The notes beneath the pieces are model-generated. The model saw only the letters and a list, made by a program, of their open reading frames with translations, was not told the DNA's origin and ran no database searches. The translations under genes and the position numbers were made by a program. A stretch of 64,000 nucleotides of DNA, taken from contig NZ_AP025523.1 in the NCBI RefSeq assembly GCF_027923555.1, positions 496,001 to 560,000 of the forward strand, given 5' to 3'. Shown piece by piece: positions 54,968 through 64,000 of this stretch. The first letter of the stretch is position 1; each line of letters starts with the position of its first letter. Origin of the DNA: Vulcanimicrobium alpinum. GTDB lineage: Bacteria > Vulcanimicrobiota > Vulcanimicrobiia > Vulcanimicrobiales > Vulcanimicrobiaceae.

Positions 54968-56630
54968 CGCCGCACAGCGCCAGCGTCTGCGCGAGGACCG
55001 TCTTCGTCGCGATGCACAGCGCCAGACGCGCGGTCGTGGCGCCCGCGTCGTCGGTCAGCACGCGGCAGGCGTCGTAGAATGCGTGGAACTCCGCCGCGAC
55101 GTCGCGCGCGTACTTGGTGAGGCGGTGCGGGGCGCGGGCACGCGCCACGCCGGAGACGACTCCTGGAAAATCGGCGAGCCGGCGCGCGAGCGCGAGTTCG
55201 GCCGGGTCGCGCAACGCCTGCAGGCCGCGGCCGTCGCGGGCGGCGGCGAGCGCGTCGGGGTGCGAGTGCTCGGCGTTGCGCAGCACCGACGCGATCCGCG
55301 CGTGGCCGTACTGGACGTAGTAGACGGGATTGTCGTTGGACTGCTTCTTCGCGAGTTCGAGATCGAACGTCAACGGCTGATCGGTCGAGAGCATGACGAA
55401 GAAGAAGCGCGCCGCATCGACGCCGACCTCGTCGATCACTTCTTCCAGCGTGACGACCGTCCCGGCGCGCTTCGACATCGAGAGGATCTCGTCGCCGCGC
55501 TTGAGGGTGATCTGCTGGACGAGGATGACCTCGAACGCGCCCGGGCGGCCGTACGCGTTCGCGAGCGCATCGAGCCGCTTGATGTAGCCGTGATGGTCGG
55601 GTCCGAGGAAGTCGACGACGTGATCGGCGCGCTGCAGCTTCTCGTAGTGGTAGGCGATGTCGTTGGCGAGATACGTCGGGCGGCCGTCGCGGCGCACGAC
55701 GACGCGGTCTTCGTCGTCGCCCGCGTCGGTGGAGCGCAGCCACAGCGCGCCGTCTTTTTCGTAGATCGCACCGAGATCGCGCAGCCGCGCGATCCCCGCC
55801 TCGATCTTGCCGGCGTCGTGCAGCTCCTGCTCCGACTGCCACAGATCGTAGCGGACGCCGAAACGCGCCGCGATCGCCTGCTGCTCGGCGACGATCGTGT
55901 CGCGCGCGAACTTCGCGATCGGTCCGGCCGCCTCGCGCTCGTCGACGGTGCGCCAGCGCTCGCCGTCGCGCGCGCGCAGCGCTTCGGCAACCGGGAGGAG
56001 GTAGTCGCCGGGATAACCGTCGTCGGGGAAGGGGAACGCCGGCTCCCACAACTGACGATAGCGCGCGTAAACTGAGCGGCCCAGCGCCTCGAGCTGCGAG
56101 CCGGCGTCGTTGATGATCCACTCGACGAAGACGTCGTAGCCGGCGTGCCGCATCGCGCGCGCGAGCGTGTCGCCGATCGAGAGCGTGCGGCCCTGCACGA
56201 CGACGAGCGGGCCCGTCGGGTTGGCGCTGCCGAACTCGAGCGAGATGCGCTCGCCGTTCGCGGCCCCGCGCCCGTAGCCGGTCCCCTCGTGCAGGACCTC
56301 GGCGACCGTGCGCTGCCAGAACTCGGGGACGAGGCGCAGGTTGATGAACCCCGCGAGCGGTGTCGCCTCGGCGACGGTCGCGCGCACGCCCTCGTCGGCG
56401 AGCGCCGCCGCGATGATCTCGCCGGCGATCTCCTGCGGCTTCTTGCGGGCGGCCCGCGCCAAGCCGAACGCGACGTTGGTCGCAACGTCGCCGAACTCGG
56501 GATGGCGGGGCGGTTCGAAGGCGACCTCGGGCCGGGCATCCGGCCACAGCGCGCGCGCGGCGGCGGCGAACCGGGCGGCGAGTTCGCCGAGGGAAAGCAG
56601 TGCGGCCTCCTCAGTGGTGGTAGGGTTCAT
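54918..56630 (-). CDS. argS: Arginyl-tRNA synthetase
   Basis: Charges tRNA-Arg. 570 residues. The Arg-tRNA synthetase N-terminal domain (residues 1-100), class I Rossmann core with ISLEFGSANPTGPL, IINDAGSQLEALG, FLGPDHHGYIKRLDAL and LSMSKRAGTVVTL (KMSK-type loop), and the C-terminal anticodon-binding DALR domain are present. Unusual: where the HIGH motif should follow ANPTGPL, the sequence is VVVQGRTLSIGD, with no His. Yet the rest is complete and it is the only argS seen here. Start ATG 56630 overlaps the rlmH stop by 20 nt. Confidence 0.93.
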   Translation of the reverse strand: MNPTTTEEAALLSLGELAARFAAAARALWPDARPEVAFEPPRHPEFGDVATNVAFGLARAARKKPQEIAGEIIAAALADEGVRATVAEATPLAGFINLRLVPEFWQRTVAEVLHEGTGYGRGAANGERISLEFGSANPTGPLVVVQGRTLSIGDTLARAMRHAGYDVFVEWIINDAGSQLEALGRSVYARYRQLWEPAFPFPDDGYPGDYLLPVAEALRARDGERWRTVDEREAAGPIAKFARDTIVAEQQAIAARFGVRYDLWQSEQELHDAGKIEAGIARLRDLGAIYEKDGALWLRSTDAGDDEDRVVVRRDGRPTYLANDIAYHYEKLQRADHVVDFLGPDHHGYIKRLDALANAYGRPGAFEVILVQQITLKRGDEILSMSKRAGTVVTLEEVIDEVGVDAARFFFVMLSTDQPLTFDLELAKKQSNDNPVYYVQYGHARIASVLRNAEHSHPDALAAARDGRGLQALRDPAELALARRLADFPGVVSGVARARAPHRLTKYARDVAAEFHAFYDACRVLTDDAGATTARLALCIATKTVLAQTLALCGVSAPESMRREPARTDG

Positions 56631-57072
56631 CGCGCGCGATCTTCGCCGCGCGGTACAGTTGCTCCAGCACGAGCACGCGCGCCCACTCGTGCAGCAGCGT
56701 CAGCGGCGAGAGCGACCAGCGCACGTCGGCGCGCGCCAGCAGCGCTTCCGACGCGCCGTAGGTCCCGGCGACGACGAGCGTGAGCCGCGCGATCCCGCGG
56801 TGCGGCAACGCCTCGATCCGCCGCGCGAGCTCCTCACTCGAGAACGCCTCGCCGCCGCGCTCGAGCAGCCACACGTAGTCCGAAGGTTCGAGCAGCTTGA
56901 GGATCGCGTCGCCCTCCGCGCGCATCGCACGCTCGGGCTCCGCGCCGTCCGCGGCCCGAACCTCGATCTCCTCGAGTCGATGATAGGGCCGCAGCCGCGC
57001 GCGAAAATCCGCCGCCGCCGCGGCGAGGTACCGCTCGCGCATCTTTCCGACCGCGATCAGCCGCACGTGCAT
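56611..57072 (-). CDS. rlmH: 23S rRNA (pseudouridine-1915-N3)-methyltransferase
   Basis: SPOUT methyltransferase acting on 70S ribosomes. 153 residues, the family length. VRLIAVGKMRERYL at the N-terminus; VWLLERGGEAFSSEELA and LTLVVAGTYGASEAL with the SAM-binding knot; the terminal LLHEWARVLVLEQLYRA and EPYHH tail are diagnostic. Its 3' end overlaps argS by 20 nt. Upstream are a repeat pair and the IS110/IS481 nest. Confidence 0.95.
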   Translation of the reverse strand: MHVRLIAVGKMRERYLAAAAADFRARLRPYHRLEEIEVRAADGAEPERAMRAEGDAILKLLEPSDYVWLLERGGEAFSSEELARRIEALPHRGIARLTLVVAGTYGASEALLARADVRWSLSPLTLLHEWARVLVLEQLYRAAKIARDEPYHH

Positions 57073-57141
57073 CGCGCATCATTCGCCGCGCGACGCGCAG
57101 AAGGCTACGCCGAAGCGTGCGTCGCGTCGTCAACCCACCCC

Positions 57142-57222
57142 GTCACCCTGAGCTTGTCGAAGGGCAGCTCCGATCGAGCCTTCTCCCGGCCGAGATCTCA
57201 GGCGGCGCTTCGACAAGCTCAG
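57142..57222. repeat. Repeat pair whose second unit is interrupted by IS110
   Basis: First unit GTCACCCTGAGCTTGTCGAA and on at 57142-57164. The second unit begins CGCTTCGACAAGCTCAG (57206-57222) and stops there; its remainder AGCGTGACGG resumes at 59582, beyond the IS110 element. The duplicated dinucleotide AG (57221-57222 and 59582-59583) marks the insertion core. Confidence 0.85.
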
Positions 57223-57235
57223 ATTCCGTGTCCGC

Positions 57236-59107
<1,872 letters not shown>

Positions 59108-59391
59108 AATATGCCGTACGCGTCGGGTTCACCACGCTCACCCGGATTTTCGCTTTGTGCAAGTTCGCCGCTAAGTTGCGCCAATACGGCCCGGTTGACT
59201 CCATGCACACATGAACCTCGTGGGCGCGATGCGTGCGCAACCAACTGCGAAGCTTTCTGAAGCCGGTTCGCGTGTTCTCAAAACTCGCCTCACTGCGCTT
59301 CTCGCCGCGTTGCAAGCAGCAGTGGAACGTGTCCTTAGAGATATCGACGCCCAACATGCTCATCGCAGGATTTCCCTCTAGGTTCCGGCGT

Positions 59392-59570
59392 AGCGATCAT
59401 CTTACCAGGCTCATGCATACGGGCTCGTCGCAGACGGCCCACGATTCCGTTCGGCTGATCGCTTGGAGGTTGGTGCGAGCGCCAATCTGAGCTACGGGCT
59501 CTTGGGCCCAGGCGTGACGACGGCGCTCGACACCGCGTAGGGGGATGATTCGTTCGAGTCATCCCCCTAC
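59392..59570 (-). ncRNA. IS110 bridge RNA with readable target and donor guides
   Basis: About 179 nt, upstream of the transposase. Read leftward: a 12-bp 5' hairpin (59570-59537); a target-binding loop (59534-59472) closed by GAGCGCC/GGCGCTC plus GGTG/CACC; and a donor-binding loop (59463-59392) closed by the 8-bp AGCGATCA/TGATCGCT. The target loop holds CGTCACGC (59519-59512), identical to the host left of the CT core, and AGCTCAG (59493-59487), complementary to CTGAGCT on the right. The donor loop holds ACGGAATC (59450-59443), identical to the element's terminal bases plus C, and ATGAG (59414-59410), complementary to CTCAT at the other end. Each loop contains a GGGC/GCCC inner stem. The order matches published IS110 bridge RNAs. 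Confidence 0.85.
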
Positions 59571-59573
59571 CCC

Positions 59574-59579
59574 ATCATA
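59574..59579 (-). promoter_or_regulatory. -10 half of the circle-junction promoter
   Basis: TATGAT on the minus strand, 4 nt inside the element. In the integrated state the host sequence 17 bp upstream (CACGCT) is no -35. On the excised circle TTGACG would be at the right distance, with transcription starting at about 59567-59570, the first bases of the bridge RNA hairpin. Confidence 0.7.
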
Positions 59580-59606
59580 TGAGCGTGACGGGGCTCAGCG
59601 TGCATG

Positions 59607-60497
59607 TCAACGCCGTGTGCAGAGGGCGTAGCCGTCGCGGCCGCTGACGATGCGGCCGCTCAGTTCGAGCTCGGTGAGCAGCGCGAAGAGTTCTGCGGCA
59701 GGAATCGCGATGCGGTCGGCGAGCGTGCCGGCGTCGCTCGCGCCGTCTTCCAGGGCCGCGATCACGCGGCGCACGGGTTCGGGATCGGCGGGATCGGGAC
59801 TCGCGCTGCGCGTTCGTTCGCGAGGCGGAGGCGCGAGCGGGAGCGGGAGCGACGCGAGGACGTCGGCGACGTCGCGCACGAGGGTCGCGCCGTCGCGGAT
59901 GAGCGCATTGCAGCCGGCCGCCTTCGGGCGGTCGACGTCGCCGGGAAACGCGAGGACCGGCGTGCCGCGGTCGGCGGCGTGGCCGGCCGTGTTCAGCGCC
60001 CCGCTTCGCGCGGCGGCCTCGACCACGACCACGGCATCGGCGAGCGCCGCGATCACCGCGTTGCGCGCGAGGAACTGCCAGGGCTCCGGATGGTTCTCCG
60101 GCGGGAACGGCGAGACGACAGCGCCGCCGCCCGCCGCGATCCGCGTACCGAGCTCCCGGTGGCGCGGCGGGAAGAAGTGGTCGTGGCCGCCGCCGAGCAC
60201 GCCGATCGTCGGTGCCCCGGCCGCCAGCGCGCCCTCGTGTGCGGCGCCGTCGATCCCCAGCGCCAGCCCCGAGACCACGCAGACGCCGGCCCGTGCGAGG
60301 GCGGCGGCGAGTTCCCGCGCGCGACGCCGTCCGTCATCCGACGGGGCCCGGGTGCCGACGATCGCGACGCACGGTGCGGCCAATCCGTCGAGCGATCCCG
60401 CGGCCCACAGGCCCGCCAGGGCGTCATCGCGCAGACGCTCCCCGCACAGCGCGTCGAGCTCTGCCCGGGGGACGTAGCGGCGTTTGAGATGGTCCAC
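59607..60497 (-). CDS. dprA: DNA processing protein A
   Basis: RecA loader for incoming single-stranded DNA in natural transformation. 296 residues. The Rossmann core shows VAIVGTRAPSDDG, VVSGLALGIDGAAHEGAL, GVLGGGHDHFFPPRH and the LARNAVIAALADAVVVVEAA segment with SGALNTA; a C-terminal winged-helix domain (VRRVIAALEDGASDAGTLADR) completes it. GTG 60497. Typical N-terminal SAM domain is short or absent. Its 3' side faces the IS110 nest. Confidence 0.93.
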   Translation of the reverse strand: MDHLKRRYVPRAELDALCGERLRDDALAGLWAAGSLDGLAAPCVAIVGTRAPSDDGRRRARELAAALARAGVCVVSGLALGIDGAAHEGALAAGAPTIGVLGGGHDHFFPPRHRELGTRIAAGGGAVVSPFPPENHPEPWQFLARNAVIAALADAVVVVEAAARSGALNTAGHAADRGTPVLAFPGDVDRPKAAGCNALIRDGATLVRDVADVLASLPLPLAPPPRERTRSASPDPADPEPVRRVIAALEDGASDAGTLADRIAIPAAELFALLTELELSGRIVSGRDGYALCTRR

Positions 60498-60631
60498 GCT
60501 GGTCGATCACGTCCGGCTGCCCTCCCGGCAAGGGTTCCGCCCTTCAAGGGATTCCCCGGCGCGCTCCGTAACGGGCCTCGGCGATACCGCCCCAGCAGGG
60601 CCGGTCGCGTCAAGGGAGAGACCGAGTAGCC

Positions 60632-60781
60632 ATGGCAGCCGAAGCGTACTGCGTCAAGTGCAAGACCAAACGTGAGATCAAAGACGCGCAGCAGATCCAG
60701 ATGAAAAACGGCCGTCCGGCGACGGAAGGCAAATGCCCGGTGTGCGGGACGAAGATGTTCAAGATCGGAGCCGCGTCCTAG
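60632..60781 (+). CDS. DUF5679 small zinc-ribbon protein
   Basis: 49 residues. Two Cys pairs, YCVKC and CPVCG, frame the conserved MKNGRPATEG segment, matching the DUF5679 family of 45-60 residue zinc ribbons common in Chloroflexota, Actinomycetota and related groups. ATG 60632; AAGGGAG about 13 nt upstream. Function unknown. Precedes nrdR by 80 nt. Confidence 0.88.
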   Translation: MAAEAYCVKCKTKREIKDAQQIQMKNGRPATEGKCPVCGTKMFKIGAAS

Positions 60782-60861
60782 CGGACGGGGCGCTCCGCGG
60801 GCTATACTGGAACGGCACCACAAGATATAGGGGTGCCGCCCTCTGAGAGGACCTACCGAGC

Positions 60862-61308
60862 CTGCTCTGCCCGCACTGCCGCAAGAACGAGACGCGCGTC
60901 GTCGACTCACGCGACGACGACAACTCCGTCCGCCGACGGCGCGAGTGTCTCGGCTGCAAGCATCGCTTCACCACCTACGAGCGGATGGAAGCGCCGCGCC
61001 TGTTCGTCGTCAAGAAAGACGGCCGTCGGGAACAGTACAACCGCGACAAGGTCCTCTCGGGCCTTCGCCGCGCGTGTGAGAAGAGGCCGGTCTCCGAAGC
61101 GCAGATGGAGGAGATCGTCGCCGGGATCGAGCGCGAGCTTTTCGCGCGCGGCGAGAACGAGGTGCCGGCCTCGCTCGTCGGCGAGAAACTGATGGAGGCG
61201 CTCAAGCGCGTCGACGCGATCGCGTACGTGCGCTTCGCGAGCGTCTATCGCGACTTCCGCGACGTCGCGAGCTTCCGCGCCGAACTGGAAGGCCTGCTCG
61301 CAAAGTGA
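60862..61308 (+). CDS. nrdR: Transcriptional repressor NrdR, CTG start
   Basis: Zinc- and ATP/dATP-binding repressor of ribonucleotide reductase genes. 148 residues. [16 protein letters not shown] is the zinc ribbon N-terminus with [37 protein letters not shown] opens the ATP-cone. The frame has a TGA at 60844-60846 and no ATG, GTG or TTG before the first Cys, so CTG 60862 must initiate, preceded by GAGAGGA. The length then equals that of other NrdR proteins. dut follows with a GTGA overlap. Confidence 0.92.
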   Translation: MLCPHCRKNETRVVDSRDDDNSVRRRRECLGCKHRFTTYERMEAPRLFVVKKDGRREQYNRDKVLSGLRRACEKRPVSEAQMEEIVAGIERELFARGENEVPASLVGEKLMEALKRVDAIAYVRFASVYRDFRDVASFRAELEGLLAK

Positions 61309-61754
61309 GCGCCCCGGTCGTCGCCGTCGTGCGCCTCCCCGAGGGCGAGGGGCTCCCGTTGCCCGCGTACATGAGCGCCGGCGCCGCCGGTGCCGACGTC
61401 GTCGCCGCCGTGCGCGAGGACGTCGTGATCGCTCCGGGCGAACGCGCACTCATCCCCACCGGGCTGGCGTTCGAGGTCCCTGCAGGGTACGAGGTGCAGG
61501 TGCGGCCCCGCAGCGGCCTGGCCCTGAAAGCAGGCATCACGTGTCTGAACACGCCCGGCACCATCGACAGCGACTATCGCGGCCCCGTCGGCGTGCTGCT
61601 GATCAATCACGGCAGCGCGCCGTTCGTGGTGCGGCGCGGCGACCGCATCGCGCAGTTGATCGTCGCGCCGGTGGTGCAGGCGGCGTTCACCGAGACGGCC
61701 GCCCTCGCGTCGAGCATGCGCGGCGGCGGCGGCTTCGGCAGCACCGGCCGATGA
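61305..61754 (+). CDS. dut: dUTP diphosphatase
   Basis: Hydrolyses dUTP to dUMP. 149 residues, trimeric type. Five motifs are visible: [11 protein letters not shown] (1), [10 protein letters not shown] (2), [12 protein letters not shown] (3), RGDRIAQLI (4), and [10 protein letters not shown] (5). GTG 61305 overlaps nrdR (GTGA), linking dNTP control genes. Confidence 0.97.
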   Translation: MSAPVVAVVRLPEGEGLPLPAYMSAGAAGADVVAAVREDVVIAPGERALIPTGLAFEVPAGYEVQVRPRSGLALKAGITCLNTPGTIDSDYRGPVGVLLINHGSAPFVVRRGDRIAQLIVAPVVQAAFTETAALASSMRGGGGFGSTGR

Positions 61755-61779
61755 ACTGCATCCGGCTGAGCGCGTAGCG

Positions 61780-62787
61780 ATGCACGTCTACGTGGTCGGA
61801 AAGGGCGCCGTCGGAACGTATCTGGGCGAACTGCTGCGCGGGATCGGCAACGACGTCACCTATGCGCCGCGCGCGCTCGAGGACATCGTCCCGGTCGACG
61901 CCGATCTCGCGGTCGTCGCGGTGAAGTCGTACGACACGCCGGGCGCCATCGCGACGCTGCAGCGTGCGCTGCGCGATCCCGGTGCGACGACGATCCTCAC
62001 GGCGCAGAACGGGATCGGCAACGAAGAAGCACTCGCGGCCGCGTTCGGCGCCGACAACGTCGTCGCGGCGGCCCTGACCGTCCCGGTCGAGATCGACGCT
62101 GCCGGCAAGGGCGTCGCGGCGAAAGGCGGCGGGATCGCGTTCGCACCCGTCGGCACCGCGAGCCCCAACAACTGGCTGCTGGCCGCGTTCGGCGCGACCG
62201 GGCTGCCGACGACCGCCGTGCGCGATTATCGCTCGCTCAAATGGTCGAAGCTCGCGCTCAACCTCGTGGCGAACGCGACCTGCGCGATCCTCGACGTCCT
62301 CCCCGAGCGGCTGGTCCGCGAAGACGAGGTCTTCGCGCTCGAGATCCGCGCGATCCGCGAAGTGCGCCAGACGATGAAGGCGCTGGGGATCGCGCCGATC
62401 GATCTGCCGCGCTACCCGGTGCGCGCGCTGCTCGCGGTTGCGACGATGCCGACGCCGATGGCGCGCGCCGTCCTCGCCGGCCGGATCGCGACCGCCCGCG
62501 GTGAGAAGCCGCCCTCGCTGCTGCTCGACCTGCGCTCGGCCAAGCACCGCACCGAAGTGGACGTCCTCAACGGCGCGGTCGCGCGAGCGGCGCGCGACGC
62601 CGGGATCGAGGCGCCGGTGAACACCGCGATCGCGCGGATCCTCAACGACGTGACGCACATGCCGCAGCTCTGGGCGAAGTACCGCGAACGCCCCGCGGCG
62701 CTGGTCTCCGAGATCAAAGCTGAGAGTGGACGCGCGCCGTCGGCGGCGAATGAGATCGCCGCGGCCGCCGACCGGCGCCGCGCCTGA
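61780..62787 (+). CDS. Ketopantoate reductase family protein
   Basis: 335 residues. VVGKGAVGTYLGELL is the NADP Rossmann motif; AQNGIGNEEAL, the catalytic-type Lys in LKWSKLALNLVANATCAIL, and the C-terminal domain with LLLDLRSAKHRTEVDVLNGAV match PanE/ApbA. Would reduce ketopantoate to pantoate in CoA synthesis, or a related 2-ketoacid; other panto genes are not in the window. ATG 61780. Confidence 0.88.
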   Translation: MHVYVVGKGAVGTYLGELLRGIGNDVTYAPRALEDIVPVDADLAVVAVKSYDTPGAIATLQRALRDPGATTILTAQNGIGNEEALAAAFGADNVVAAALTVPVEIDAAGKGVAAKGGGIAFAPVGTASPNNWLLAAFGATGLPTTAVRDYRSLKWSKLALNLVANATCAILDVLPERLVREDEVFALEIRAIREVRQTMKALGIAPIDLPRYPVRALLAVATMPTPMARAVLAGRIATARGEKPPSLLLDLRSAKHRTEVDVLNGAVARAARDAGIEAPVNTAIARILNDVTHMPQLWAKYRERPAALVSEIKAESGRAPSAANEIAAAADRRRA

Positions 62788-62806
62788 CGAAAGACCGAGA
62801 ACCAGC

Positions 62807-63676
62807 GTGAGACATCCGAACGTCCCCGAGTCGCTCGACGGCTGGGCGATCCTCCACCGCATGTTCCGCCTCGACCGGCGCCGCTGGGATGCGCTCGACG
62901 CACCGCGCCGGGACGCCGTCGAACGCGAAGCCGGTGCGCTGTTCGGCGCGCTCGCGCGCGACGCCGACGCCGATCTGGGGCTCGCGCAGCTCCTCGGCCA
63001 CAAGGGCGACCTGATGCTCACCCACTACGCGCGCGCGTTCGACGCGCTCGGCGACGTGCAGGCGCAGGTCGACAAGCTCGCGCTGCGCGATTTCATCGAA
63101 CCGCTGGAGTCCTACGTCTCGATCCTCGAACTCGGACTCTACGAGCACACGGCGAAGATCCACGCCGAGCTGCGCGACCGCGGACTCAAGGCGCACAGCG
63201 ACGCGTGGAACGCCGCCTTCGACGAACTGCTCGCCGACGCGGAGCGCGAGCCGCGCAACGCGGGCCGGCTGTGGGCGCGCATCCCGCATCGCCGCTACGT
63301 CTGCTTCTATCCGATGAACAAGAAGCGCGACGGCGCCGACAACTGGTACAATACGCCGTACGACGAGCGCGCGAAGCTGATGCTCGAGCACGGCAAGATC
63401 GGGCGCTCGTTCCACGGCCACGTCACGCAGGTGATCTCGGGTTCGATCGGGTTCGACGATTGGGAATGGGGCGTCGATCTCTACGCCGACGACCCGCTCG
63501 TCTTCAAGAAGCTGGTATACACGATGCGCTTCGACGAGGCGTCGTCGCGCTTCGGCGAGTTCGGGCGTTTCTGGACCGGGATGCAGTTCTCGGTCGCGCA
63601 ACTCGGCGTGTTTCTCGCCGGAACCGCGTCGCCGGCGCTGCTGGCCGAGGACGTCGCCGAACCCGCGCTGCGATGA
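62807..63676 (+). CDS. hemQ: Coproheme decarboxylase (HemQ, chlorite dismutase family)
   Basis: Turns coproheme III to haem b using H2O2 in the coproporphyrin-dependent haem pathway. 289 residues. The C-terminal half has the HemQ signature: VCFYPMNKKRDGADNWY with the catalytic Tyr, LMLEHGKIGRSF, VTQVISGSIGFDDWEWGVDL and YTMRFDEASSRFGEFG. GTG 62807 is the best start (weak ribosome site). Argues for a lineage using the coproporphyrin route rather than the classical protoporphyrin one. A VOC protein gene overlaps its stop by ATGA. Confidence 0.95.
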   Translation: MRHPNVPESLDGWAILHRMFRLDRRRWDALDAPRRDAVEREAGALFGALARDADADLGLAQLLGHKGDLMLTHYARAFDALGDVQAQVDKLALRDFIEPLESYVSILELGLYEHTAKIHAELRDRGLKAHSDAWNAAFDELLADAEREPRNAGRLWARIPHRRYVCFYPMNKKRDGADNWYNTPYDERAKLMLEHGKIGRSFHGHVTQVISGSIGFDDWEWGVDLYADDPLVFKKLVYTMRFDEASSRFGEFGRFWTGMQFSVAQLGVFLAGTASPALLAEDVAEPALR

Positions 63677-64000
63677 CGGCGTTCGGCGGTTTCGACCACG
63701 TTGACCTGCGCGTCCCGGTGCTGGGTGTCGTCGAACGTTTCTACGACGTGTTCTTCACGCGGCTCGGGCTGACGCGCAAGTCGTATTCGTGGGTCGAGTT
63801 CGGCGGCTCGTCGTGGAGCGACGCCACGCCCGAACGCTACAATGCGGTCGAATATTACGAAGAAAACGTCAGCGGCCGGCCCGCGCACTTCATCGGGATC
63901 ATCGAGGAAGGGACGGCCCAGCCGGCCCGCGGCCGCATCGCGTTCGCCGTCGACGCCGATACGCTCGAGGAGTGGCACGGCGTGCTGCACGAACTCGGCG
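63673..64000 (+). CDS. VOC (glyoxalase/bleomycin resistance) superfamily protein, cut by window edge
   Basis: ATG 63673 overlaps the hemQ stop. The visible 109 residues begin GGFDHVDLRVPVLGVVERFYD, the betaalphabetabetabeta start of a VOC domain with a metal-type His, and GRPAHFIGIIEEG with a second His, then GRIAFAVDADTLEEWHGVL of the second module. 3' end lies beyond the window. Substrate unknown; coupling to hemQ is by position only. Confidence 0.82.
   Translation, partial: MTAFGGFDHVDLRVPVLGVVERFYDVFFTRLGLTRKSYSWVEFGGSSWSDATPERYNAVEYYEENVSGRPAHFIGIIEEGTAQPARGRIAFAVDADTLEEWHGVLHELG

Noticed and set aside
59537-59570. Strong 12-bp hairpin considered as terminator of dprA
   Set aside because: No U run follows in the dprA direction, and it fits as the 5' stem of the bridge RNA at the predicted junction-promoter start.

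Overview
The window is very GC-rich and densely coded, with mostly short intergenic gaps, frequent GTG/TTG starts and many ATGA/GTGA stop-start overlaps. It looks like one chromosomal stretch of a free-living heterotroph. A diderm envelope is suggested by a lipobox protein and a monohaem cytochrome with barrel-like C-terminal sequence. HemQ, a DUF5679 zinc ribbon, an archaeal-type glucose dehydrogenase and the GH63/GH133-like enzymes recall the deep-branching Terrabacteria/Eremiobacterota (WPS-2) group. That placement is inference only.

Layout. 1-7.9 kb: truncated sedolisin protease divergent from an M48 metalloprotease, a leftward set (GH5-like hydrolase, HpaI aldolase, SDR, DUF998-like membrane protein) and purEK. 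8-9.3 kb: an intact IS5-like element inserted at the stop codon of a GT4 glycosyltransferase. 9.3-17.3 kb: leftward genes including three leucine-catabolism enzymes (MccA, a methylglutaconyl-CoA hydratase-like crotonase, HMG-CoA lyase); the partner MccB lies at 36.4-38 kb. 17.4-32.7 kb: M16 peptidase, then two Crp/Fnr regulators flanking a redox operon (thioredoxin, cytochrome b561-like protein, molybdopterin oxidoreductase) and a sugar block (GMC oxidoreductase, debranching enzyme, glucose dehydrogenase, GH63). Three promoters here share a GGTAAG-N4-CTTACC-type palindrome at the same distance from the -10, as in class II Crp/Fnr activation. 32.7-43.4 kb: metallophosphatase and threonine dehydratase preceded by an ilv-type attenuator with an Ile/Val-rich leader peptide, Uma2, EamA, MccB, DUF1800/DUF1501 pair, SDR, YceI and cytochrome. 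43.5-50.6 kb: MBL hydrolase, GNAT, and an envelope-signalling island (kinase, response regulator, ECF sigma with membrane partner, two DUF4097-like proteins). 50.7-64 kb: housekeeping genes pyrF, pyrE, hisC, argS, rlmH, dprA, nrdR, dut, ketopantoate reductase, hemQ, a new 46-codon gene, and an AI-2E transporter split by an in-frame TGA.

The most striking locus is at 57.2-59.6 kb. An IS110-family element, broken by a nested IS481 element, keeps a readable bridge RNA: a 5' hairpin, a target loop whose two guides match the host sequence flanking the insertion, and a donor loop whose guides match the element's own ends. Its two ends would together form a TTGACG-N17-TATGAT promoter on the excised circle. 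The site it entered is a copy of a short repeat (CTTCGACAAGCTCAGCGTGA type) that occurs as inverted pairs at gene ends elsewhere in the window.
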